DNA of 64,000 nucleotides from Portulaca oleracea (Eukaryota > Streptophyta > Magnoliopsida > Caryophyllales > Portulacaceae): contig CM055884.1 in the NCBI GenBank assembly GCA_029582165.1, positions 12,156,537 to 12,220,536 on the forward strand, written 5' to 3'. A program made the translations under genes and the position numbers. Positions 55,080 through 64,000 of this stretch are shown piece after piece (the stretch's first letter is position 1; each line of letters starts with the position of its first letter). The notes under the pieces are model-generated. The model worked only from the letters and a program-made list of their open reading frames with translations, had not been told where the DNA came from and ran no database searches.

Positions 55080-55415
55080 TCAATCTTGTCCACTTCTCAG
55101 CCTAGCTAGAGCACTAACTTGATCAAATATCTCCACCAACCAACAAATCTGTCCTCTAATTTCTGCAACAAATTGACAATAGACAAACAAGTGATCTATT
55201 GTTTCATCAGCATCATGAAAAGAACACATACCTTATCCAAAAGGATTCCTTGGCTTATCATTAAACAACACCAAGTTGTGCTCCTGTTGCTTCATATACA
55301 TGATATCCAAAGAGATGAGACATAAGACAGACTTTTGGAAAGACCAATAAATTGGTACAACATCCAAACTATGGACAGAAATCAAGAAACTAGTCATAGG
55401 GCCAAACAAACCCAA
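55080..55415 (-). pseudogene. LINE ORF2 C-terminal fragment (zf-RVT)
   Basis: A single minus-strand frame from 55415 to the TGA at 55080, broken once by TAA at 55233, contains GMCSFHDADETIDHLFVYCQ. This is the C-x-H-x4-E-x3-HLF-x2-C signature of the reverse-transcriptase zinc-binding domain at the C-terminus of plant LINE proteins. The upstream part (YWSFQKSVLCLISLDIMYMK) is compatible but not diagnostic. No RT domain, poly-A tail or duplication was found, so this is an isolated relic. Confidence 0.55.
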
Positions 55416-56213
55416 AAACAGTTGCCAATTCCTTGGAATACTGCAGAATGTAGCACAAATATAAACAATAACTCACTTGTCAAATAATAATAGTGTACTT
55501 GCATAAACTTTCGTGAGAGCGCGAGGTAATTTCCCAATTTTAATATTTAAGCGTACACACAAAATGTTTCAATTTACCTACAAATTCGCAGCATGGCTGA
55601 GCACAAAAGGCAACAACATTGTCATACTAGCAGCTTGAGGCTATAATGAAGGCCCCTGGGGATTGTATATGGACTAAAATCATAAGATGAATTTGACATG
55701 TTAATTATGAGAAGCACTAATTCATATTCAAGTAAATTCATTAAATTTAAGATGCTGAACTTACACACACAACCAACTAGTTTACTTTGTTAAAGCTCGA
55801 AACTATCTAGAACGTGAAACAAAGCAATCATGAATAAAAAAGAAAAAGCAGAAAAAGTTGAAAACTATGTACTATATTTTTATCAGCAATTGGACAGAAG
55901 AACGGAGTAAAATGACCAACCAAACAAATGAGGTGATTATACCAATCCATTCCTGTAGAAATTGAGAGAGATGCAGTATAATTGAGAACGATTAAAGAAC
56001 GAAGATAGCTTGATGCAGTAAAACCAATCCATTCCTTTTTGTGTTTTCTTGTCCTCCTTGTCACAGAGATAGAAACAAATTCCTTAATTGGACAATAAAA
56101 CCTGAACAACAAGCCAATTCTGGGAAAAAAAAAATAAATAACCCCTCAACTTTAGCCACATCAAGAATCACCAAACAAACTCCATATGCCCACACTGAGA
56201 TATCATACATAAA
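55416..56213. other. Unassigned region
   Basis: No gene or bounded element recognised. Confidence 0.4.
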
Positions 56214-56218
56214 CATTA

Positions 56219-56720
56219 TGTTGGGTTGAATGTGGAGACCAATTTTGGGTTGGTCTCTGTCTCTTGGGGAGCAAGGTAGAAGAGTTTGAGCGGGAATCAG
56301 GTTGTTGATTTGTTCCACTTCCTTTTTTTGTAATTCCTTTGCTGTAGAGACTCTATTAATCCTAAAATTGTGTCAGCCTTGTACTATAAATAGGACCTAG
56401 GTGTTAGGTTTATTTGTACAGCAATTGAGAGTGTTTCATCTTATACCACAAGAGATTGACCTGTAATCTCTGTGTCCCTGAGGGAGTTGTGTGAGGCTCA
56501 TCTGTGAGTGTTGAGTTCTCAGGTTGTAACTCTAGGGAGGTTGTGAGAGATTGTGGAGATCTGGGAATCTCTGAAACACTGTTGTAATCCTCTGATAGTG
56601 CATCGTTCGTGGTTTTTTCCTGGTTTGGGTTTTTCCACGTTAATTCCTTGTGTCGAATCTTTATTTATTTTTCGGCCTTATTATTGTTTGTCTGCTAACT
56701 ACGCCCTGAGAATCCTTACA
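56219..56720 (+). mobile_element. Copia-type solo LTR
   Basis: Starts TGTTGGGTTGAATG and ends GAGAATCCTTACA, with exact CATTA duplications on both sides (56214-56218, 56721-56725). A TATA box CTATAAATAGG lies near 56382. 502 bp with no internal region, so it is the product of LTR-LTR recombination. The copia assignment rests on length and style. Confidence 0.83.
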
Positions 56721-56725
56721 CATTA

Positions 56726-57056
56726 AAAACTAGATCTAAATAGCAATAAGAAGAGACTTGTTGAAACCCCTAAAATTGAAACTTGCCATGGAGTGTTCCG
56801 CTTATTGCTTTGGTTGAGTCTGTGAAAATTTTTATATTTTGGTGACCTTCTAATTCGACAAGTTGGAGGAGGGCACTGCCAATTGCAAGTAGCTTCATAA
56901 TTTAGAGTTTTAGGTAAGAGGTCAGATCGGGTCGAGTTCTTATTGATGTTCACATTAAAGTTGAATATGTTGAAGAATTTCTAACTTGAAACCTATCCAT
57001 TCAAGAAATGAGTTGAAATTTCTTGAAATGAACCATTTATTTACATCATAACATTA
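56726..57056. other. Spacer
   Basis: No feature recognised. Confidence 0.4.
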
Positions 57057-57058
57057 TA

Positions 57059-57313
57059 CTCCCTTCGTCCCAAAAAATTTGTCCCAATTTGACTAATGAG
57101 GTCAAACTTTATAAACTTTGATCGTTAATTTGTAAAATTATATGATGACTTAGTGTATAAAATTATCATTATTAGATTTGTGATACAAAATACTTATACT
57201 TGAATATAACATTACAAGACTTAACGAGATAAAATGTAAAAAATTAATAGTCAAATCATTACATTGAAGACCGCGTAAAGTCATATAGGACAAATTATTT
57301 GAGACGGAGGGAG
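57059..57313. mobile_element. Stowaway-like MITE
   Basis: CTCCCTTCGTCCC and GAGACGGAGGGAG termini, TA on both sides, 255 bp, with inner TTGTCC / GGACAAA pairing. Confidence 0.85.
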
Positions 57314-57501
57314 TATAACATTATATATATGTAAAGTTCATGTCAAAAAATTAATGCTATAATGGGCATCAGTCGAGATTAGTCACTGCGGTATCTCTGT
57401 GTCTCATGGTTTTAGGTTCCTTGGTGTCAACTCTTTGTGACATTTTAACCTTTGTGTCGTCTTGCTGTTTTGGCAACTCTTTGTGACATTTTAACCTTGT
57501 A

Positions 57502-57750
57502 CTACCTCCGTCCCATATTGTTTGTCCATCCAACTATATTTAAAAGTCCAATGGTCATGGGAAATGGGGTGAAAAATGTGTAATGTACCAAAATTGCCCC
57601 TTACTTTTCTCATGTGAAGAAAAATTAAAAAAACAAAAGAGTATTTATTAGGGGTATAATAGGAATTACAATCATTGAAATTATAAAATGGACAAACATT
57701 TTGGAACAAGGGAGTTAGGTAGATGGACAAACAATTTGGGATGGAGGTAG
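57502..57750. mobile_element. Stowaway-like MITE
   Basis: CTACCTCCGTCCCATATTGTTTG and the inverted CAAACAATTTGGGATGGAGGTAG pair with few mismatches; TA on both sides; 249 bp. Confidence 0.85.
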
Positions 57751-57797
57751 TATTAACTGTTAATAGTCGAAAAAATGTTTATCATGAAGGATGTACT

Positions 57798-58620
57798 TAG
57801 ACCTGGCAATTCTCGACCCGACCTGGAAACCCGACCCATACCGACCCGCAAAAAATGGGTTTTGAACACGAAATTCCGACCCGGGACCCGAAAATGACCC
57901 AACCCAAAGAACCCGGTAAAAAATGGGTCAGATCGGGTCAGGTTTGGGTCGACCCGTTGGGTCAGACACTTTAATTTTAAGTGTTTTGTCTACTTAGGCC
58001 TTGTGCAAAAAAATGGGCCCATTTCATGATAATTAAGACCCAAAAGTAGAATATTAGGTGGCTTTGGAAAGTTATGCGTAGAGAGAGACATACAAATGAC
58101 CAAAACAAAACCCTAACACTGTCACTCACTCACTCTTTCAGTGAACCCTCAAACTCCTGCAGTCCCGCCACTCTCCTCTCTTTCGGTAAAATAGTGTATT
58201 ATTGTTCAAGGTCAAAGTTCAGTGCATTATTTTCCAATACCCTAAAAGTTCAGTATATTAGCATCCCAAAACCCTATATATTTCATAAGTGCTGTTATTT
58301 GTGGATTGTTGACGTAAAACGCATAATACTTGTAGACTTGAAGATTGTCAAATTTTGTCCTTTAGGTGTATACTAATATGTCTATACAACTATGACATAT
58401 CGTGGTGGTCGAACTTGGAATAGAATGGTACATTACACAGGTGTATTTGACTAATTATAATCAATTTTATTAGTTGTAGTGATCGAGAAAAAGCGAATAT
58501 GACCCATAAACCCCTCCAAACCGCCTAAACCTAATACACCCGACCCGTATTTACCTGAACCCGAAATACACCCGACCCGTATTTACTCGAATTCGATGTA
58601 CGACCAACCCGTAACCCGCT
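57798..58620. mobile_element. hAT-like element fragment (GACCCGACC repeats)
   Basis: TAGACCTGGCAATTCTCGACC at the left looks like a hAT terminus followed by ACCCGACCC motifs (57815-57975). The same motifs return at 58535-58620, but no matching right terminus or 8-base duplication is found. Probably a non-autonomous copy that lost its right tip. Confidence 0.5.
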
Positions 58621-60380
58621 GTACGAAAGACTTCGAAAGAAAGCATGTGATCAATCAAAAGAAGAGGGGAAAAAAAGAAAAGGAATTGGCAATGACATAT
58701 TGACAAGTGGCATATATCATGTGGCCAACATTCCGAATCACAAAGTGGGTCCAATCAAATAGATCAATTGATTCAGTTCACTCGCCTATCATAAGTCCCA
58801 TAAATGCTTACTCTGATAAATGTCTACTACTTTCCCGACAGTGATGGGACTGCGACCGCCCTTTTGTCAAAGCTCAAAGCCTACAAAAGAAAATTCAAAG
58901 TTTCGTATGATTGCTCAAAAGACTCGACTCCTACGTTACTACGTACCCTATAGTTTTTGGGATAGTAAATAAATTTTTATTTAACTCATAAAATTTATTT
59001 AAAATTGAAAAGAATAATTTGATATTTATCAATTATCACTATTTTACTTATTTTTCTACACAATTTTATTTATCTTAGGCCTTATTCTTTTTCCAAATTA
59101 AATCTAATTTCCCTTATTTAATTGAACTTAAATTAACTTATCCTAACTTAACCTAACTTAACAAAACCCTAAAGAAAATTCAATCTAAAAATAAACTTTA
59201 AACCAAAAAGAAATTGAAATAATAATATCCACTTTCTCACATATTTTTTCAAAACCATTCAAATTTATTAATAAAAAATTCAAACCACACTGCCTAACTT
59301 AACTCAAACCTCTCCTATCCTAACTTAACTAATTTAACTTGAAAATAATTTGACAAAAGAATATAACTTTACTTTACTTACTTTATCTTACTAATCACCC
59401 ATCATTCAAATTAAAAAGACGACCTTAATTTCAGTCTCAACATATATAACAAATGTGCACCTAAAAAACTGACAACAATATGTCGGACAATAAAAAATGA
59501 CCAATCAAAATCATTGTTGATGAAAAATCTAAAAGACAAAATCAAAATCTAATCCCCGTGTTCATTAATTAAAAGTAGCAAAGTTTACACTAAAGGAAGA
59601 AAGAAAGGTGGTTGAATCTTTCAAACAAAAAAAGTATCATCATTCATCATTAGACACTCTAATTCATCATTCATCATTGGGGTAAACAAAGAGAGGGTCA
59701 ATGAATATTGCATGGGAACTTTTTTTAACGACATACGTATATAGAGCTCGTTGATCCTTTTTGAGCAGATGAACTTCTATTTTTAAAGGATACAAAGGAT
59801 CACTTCACTCGGATCCATTCAAATTTAGTTTCTTTATGACTCTAGTCCTGTTAATATTATTTAGCATAGTTTTACTAAGGAATATTAATAAGAAAATCAA
59901 TTTTGGCCATCACTATCATTTTTCATTTGACACCTTGAAGATTTTGATAAGAGACTTTTTCATTAGTAACTAACTGTAGGAAGTAAGAATTCTCTATACA
60001 TAATTTTCTGGATGTCTTTGATTATTATTTTATTTTGTAGTCTGCAGCCTACTGTCCCAATACTAATTTTTATTATTCATAATTATTTATTATTTTTATC
60101 AACTTTATATTTATATTCTTCATATTTCATAATTAACTTTTACCAATTTAAATAATTTTACTTTTTTTCAAACTTTATTAAGTATTTCTCCGATTTTTAA
60201 GATGACAAATAAACAAGGATGAAGCAGCATGAACACATTCTCTCTCTTTTGCTAGGTATTCTCCTTTTCTCTCTCCATATTATGTGAGCGGTCTGAAGCT
60301 TGGCTTCAGTAGTTCAGTCTTCACACGTCCGGACGTCCCTCTCAATTTGAGGATTGAGGAAGCACATAGGAATTAGTGGG
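58621..60380. other. AT-rich gene-free region
   Basis: Contains clusters of AACTTAACT-type motifs (59100-59390) but no gene or bounded element I can support. Confidence 0.45.
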
Positions 60381-60382
60381 CC

Positions 60383-60640
60383 CGGAGACACGTCAGATAT
60401 ACGTGGTACCGTTCGTGTTAAGCTCAGATTATTTTAATAGATGAGTATGAGTCTGTGACTTGGCTATGACAAGGAGGGGAGACTGAAGAAGATTTGCAAA
60501 TTGTAATCATGAATTAGAGTGTATGTATCCTCAATTAATATTTCACATTTTATTTTCATCAATTGTTTACTTTCTTTGTGCAAATAATAACCTTTCTTTG
60601 TGTAAATATCTTTTGTATCCTAAGTTTTAATGCCTTATTC
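60383..60640 (+). repeat. Direct duplication, copy A
   Basis: GAGACACGTCAGATATACGTGGTACCGTTCGTG, GACTTGGCTATGACA, TATCCTCAATTAATATTTCA and CTTTTGTATCCTAAGT blocks recur in order at 61244-62040. Confidence 0.6.
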
Positions 60641-61008
60641 TTTGGATGAGTTATTTTCAAGTTATGATAATTATATTATGATAAGTTAAGATAAATTATG
60701 ATGTTTTTGGGGAATTGTGTTAGATTAGGATAAGTTAGGATAGTTAGGTTTAACCTAACAAAAAAACATGGCCACAGTATCATTTTTAACCAAATTCAAA
60801 AAAAAAAAAACTTTCGTACCCTCAACTAGAGTAGGAGCTGAGTGATGGAGTTGAGCCATCTGACTAACAGAGTACATGCATTGTTCCTTTTTCGGCGTGG
60901 TGTTGTTTGGTGTCTTCTTCGGTGTGTGTGTGTTGTTGGTGCTTCGAACCTTGATGTCGTTTTAGCTTTGGCTTCGGCCTCAATTATCGAAAAAAAAGTA
61001 ATAAAGTA

Positions 61009-61239
61009 GTCCCTCCGTTTTTTTATTTATCTTTCACGCTTTTTGATGTCCGTTTTTAATCAATAATTTCACGTATAATACTTTTATAAAAATCTATGAT
61101 ATTATACTTTTCTAATAGTATTTTTTACAACGAATCTAAAATATCAATTTTGTATGATAAATCATTGTACAAATTAAGATATTAACGGTGAAAATTTTTA
61201 ACACAATTACCAAAACGACAATAAAAAAAACGGAGGGAG
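61009..61239. mobile_element. Stowaway-like MITE
   Basis: GTCCCTCCGTTTTTTT and AAAAAAAACGGAGGGAG ends, TA on both sides, 231 bp. Confidence 0.8.
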
Positions 61240-61243
61240 TATT

Positions 61244-62050
61244 GAGACACATTAAATATCTAAGTGGTATCGTTTATGTTATGTTCTGATTGTAATGCAT
61301 GATTATGAGTCCATAACTCGGCTATGGGGGTGGGCATAACAGGTTAACCGTAAATGCGGTTAACAGCATATGCGGTTAACCGCTTTTGAGGTTTTTGGAT
61401 TTTAAAAACCTAAACCGCAACCGCGGTATGCGGTTTTGCGGTTAACCGCTTTTGAAATCTGGAAAACTAAACCAAACCTCGAAACCGCAATTTAGAAGCG
61501 GTGCCGGTTAACGGCTTTTAAAATCTGAAAATTTACCCGGTTAACATACACGGTTTATGATTAACCAATTTCCTGGAAATTTACAATAACATTTATGCAA
61601 ATAAATGCAATCATATTACTAATAAATTCATATTCCGATACGACGATAGCGGTTAAATTAAATTCATACTACTAATAAATTCATTTTTTTTCAATTTAAT
61701 TGAGAGCGGTTAACCGCGGTTAACCGTTTCATGAAAATCCAAAACCTAAACCTAAACCGCTTATAGCGGTTTGGTTAACCTAAACCGCTTTTATGCAAAA
61801 ATCAATTCGGTTAACCGCATTTTGCGGTTTGGTTTATGCGGTTTATGCGGTTTTGCGGTTCAATTTGCGGTTTAGGTTTATGATGCCCGGCCCTACTCGG
61901 CTATGACACTAAAGTGGGACAAGACACCATTCACAATCTTGAATTTGCATCCTCAATTAATGTTTGAAATTTCATTTTCCTCGGTCGGCTCTTTGCTCCA
62001 TGCAAATACCTTTCATATCCTAAGTCTTAATGTATCCTTCTTTACCCTTT
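61244..62050 (+). repeat. Direct duplication, copy B (with hAT MITE inserted)
   Basis: GAGACACATTAAATATCTAAGTGGTATCGT, AACTCGGCTATGACA (split by the MITE), ATCCTCAATTAATGTTTGA and CATATCCTAAGTCTTAATG match copy A in the same order. Confidence 0.6.
61325..61895. mobile_element. hAT MITE built of GCGGTTAACCGC motifs
   Basis: Flanked by the exact 8-base duplication CTCGGCTA (61317-61324, 61896-61903). The left end TGGGGGTGGGCAT and the right end (minus strand) TAGGGCCGGGCAT match at 10 of 13. The interior is packed with GCGGTTAACCGC, GCGGTTT and AAACCGC motifs in both orientations. 571 bp, non-coding. Confidence 0.88.
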
Positions 62051-62148
62051 TTTTTTTTAAAAAAAAAACTCCTTTTGTATCCTCAATGTTGAATGATTTC
62101 ATTAAAGGAGTACATGCATTGTTGCTCATTATTTTAGCAAAAATGATA

Positions 62149-62360
62149 CTCCCTCCGTCCCATATTAATTGACACTTTAACTAACTTATTTTGTCCCAAA
62201 ATAATTGTCACTTTCCTATTCACAATACCTAATTTAATTATTTTACATTATTTATTAGAGAGAGAAAAACCAAATACAATTGATGTTTGGTAGTTATTAT
62301 AGTTATATATTGGTATGTGTGAAAACTCCAATTCCGTCAATTAATTAGGGACGGAGGGAG
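62149..62360. mobile_element. Stowaway-like MITE
   Basis: CTCCCTCCGTCCCATATTAATTG and the inverted CAATTAATTAGGGACGGAGGGAG, TA on both sides, 212 bp. Confidence 0.87.
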
Positions 62361-62455
62361 TAAGTAATAAGTATTTTGAATCAAGATAGATACTAATTAT
62401 ATATTTTAAATTTTATTTAAATCACTTTAAACATATACTCTTTCCATATTATCTA

Positions 62456-62678
62456 CTCCATCTGTTTGGTTTTATTAGTCGTCTTTGGAAATTGTGCCAA
62501 AACTTTGACTGTTAATATTTTAATTTATACAATGATTCATCATACAAAATTGATGTCATTAGATTCGTACTAAAAAATACTATTAAAAAAGTATAATATT
62601 ATATTTTTTTACAAAACATTTATATTAAAAATTGACACTGAAAACCGTAAATGACGGATAAAAAAGAACGGAGGTAGT
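62456..62678. mobile_element. Stowaway-like MITE
   Basis: CTCCATCTGTTTGGTTTTATT and the inverted AAAAAAGAACGGAGGTAG, TA on both sides, 223 bp. Its interior (ATGATTCATCATACAAAATTGA) matches 63121-63356. Confidence 0.78.
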
Positions 62679-62680
62679 AT

Positions 62681-63118
62681 CACTTTAACTAACTTTCTTT
62701 TTTCTCATAATATCTATCATTTTATAATTCCAATAACAAATTAATTACAAATTTAACAAATTAACTTTATTAATTACCTCTTTTTCTTCCATTTTTCTTT
62801 TTTATTCACCTTTTCCTTTTTTATACACCGTTTTATTCAACATTTTCCCATGGAGTATTTAGAGAGATTTTAACAAATGAAAATATTGAACATTCATTGC
62901 TAGCTTGAAATCCCCAACGACGCATCAATTATCAAAATAAATGCACTATTTCACTAGGACATATATCATTGAGCTATTGCATTTCTCTAATTTAAGTTTT
63001 TTGAGTTGCACTGTTATATATATATATATATATGATTAAAATTATATCAAGCTATCCTTGAATACTTTTTTGATTAATCATGCAGCAACGCACGAATATT
63101 TGCTAGAATGCATATATA
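62681..63118. other. AT-rich spacer
   Basis: Contains a short (TA)n run at 63016-63033. Nothing else recognised. Confidence 0.4.
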
Positions 63119-63120
63119 TA

Positions 63121-63356
63121 CTACCTCCATTTTTATTTAAGTGTCATATAAGTAATTGTGTCAAAAACTTTGATCGTTAATATCTTAGTTTGTATAATGA
63201 TTCATCAAACAAAATTGATATCATTAGATTCGTAATGAAAAGTACTATTGAAAAAGTATAATATTGTATTTTTTTACAAAAATATTATGTGAGAAATTGT
63301 TAATTAAAAATGGACTTAAAAAAATGTGAATGACAGATAAAAAAAAACGGAGGGAG
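63121..63356. mobile_element. Stowaway-like MITE
   Basis: CTACCTCCATTTTTATTTAAG and the inverted AAAAAAAACGGAGGGAG, TA on both sides, 236 bp; same family as 62456-62678. Confidence 0.78.
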
Positions 63357-63474
63357 TATATATATGTATATACACATAACATGTCTATCGAAAACTAATT
63401 AAGAAATGTTGTGGCAACGAAAGATTATCAACTACAATCCTGATACTTTGAATGGTTAATATTAGAGTTGGCTA

Positions 63475-63957
63475 GCTAATAGGTCAGGTCGAGTCTGGTT
63501 CGTGTTCGTGTCAAACTTAAACGGGTTCCAAATCATCCGACTTGAACCTAACCCATTTATTAAACGGACTAGAAATTGAAACTGTTTACCGTTTAAATTT
63601 TAAACATGTTGACCTTATTTTAACATATTTACCCATTTAAGTAACGTGTTAGAATAAAATTGTTAATTTACCCATTTAACCATTAATTCATTTATACAAA
63701 ATAACTCATTGTAGGATCGAAATAATGACATATCATACTCAACAATGTGGGTGGTAATATGATTCGAGTTATATATAAGGAGATGATTTTTAATTCATAG
63801 TCAAAGAGAAATATGAGTAAAAATTGCAAGTCTTACATATATTTCAAAGAGTATTAACTATAACTTTCACCTAAGTTTACTGATAAACGGTATAATTGGG
63901 TAACAATTATCGAGCAAACGACTTGACTCATTTAACATGCTTAATTAAACGGGTTAA
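63475..63957. other. Possible hAT-type subterminal DNA
   Basis: CGGGTTCCAAATC, ACCCATTTATTAAACGG and AATTAAACGGGTTAA motifs resemble the subterminal repeats of hAT elements, but no terminus or duplication is visible. It is cut by the MITE-like end at 63958. Confidence 0.3.
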
Positions 63958-64000
63958 GGCATCGTTCTTTTATGCGTTAACGCACCCAAACGCAACGCAA
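63958..64000. mobile_element. Tourist-like MITE, truncated by window edge
   Basis: GGCATCGTTCTTTTATGCG after TAA matches the end of the MITE at 52571-52768 (GGCCCTGTTCTTTTCTGCG). The rest lies outside the window. Confidence 0.5.

Overview
This is plant nuclear DNA dominated by transposable elements. The basis is direct: plant-type Ty1/copia, Ty3/gypsy, Mutator, hAT, CACTA, PIF/Harbinger and Stowaway-like elements, AT-rich composition, GT..AG introns, and the first exon of a plant patatin-like phospholipase at the left edge. It looks like a repeat-rich dicot, but the sequence alone does not fix the species. That exon is the only clear host gene.

Layout. 1-260: exon 1 and promoter of a patatin-like gene on the minus strand, running off the window. 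405-2244: a non-coding element with an unusual ATGCTCAT-rich array. 4.1-4.7 kb: two Stowaway-like MITEs. 5.3-7.4 kb: one end of a CACTA element with the last two exons of a TNPA/Ptta-like gene. 7.4-9.0 kb: part of an Athila-like LTR. 9.0-9.7 kb: two tandem-repeat patches. 10.1-19.4 kb: a long solo LTR (duplication ACTGC) split by a 5.8-kb Ty3/gypsy element (duplication CCAGA). 19.7-21.0 kb: a PIF/Harbinger-type element. 21.9-24.4 kb: a diverged tandem duplication. 24.6-26.7 kb: a rearranged copia derivative with a large hairpin and a nested hAT MITE.

28.0-45.5 kb is a nested stack. A copia element had one LTR split by a two-gene Mutator-like element (MULE). That MULE was then hit by two LTR insertions (duplications GAAAT and CTCAT). 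It carries a decayed MuDR-type transposase gene and, convergent to it, a gene for a small GRF zinc-finger/coiled-coil/membrane protein. That second gene stays fully open once the inserted solo LTR is discounted.

45.8-50.8 kb: a complete but frameshifted hAT element with 8-bp target duplications. 51.2-52.6 kb: an LTR-like block and a Tourist-type MITE. 53.3-64 kb: gene-poor DNA with a second copy of a Mutator-like MITE, a LINE fragment, a copia solo LTR, seven Stowaway-like or 'TA'-flanked MITEs, a hAT MITE built of GCGGTTAACCGC motifs, and a truncated MITE at the right edge.

The genes do not form a host pathway. Their relations are those of nested mobile elements, and target-site duplications give the order of insertion.
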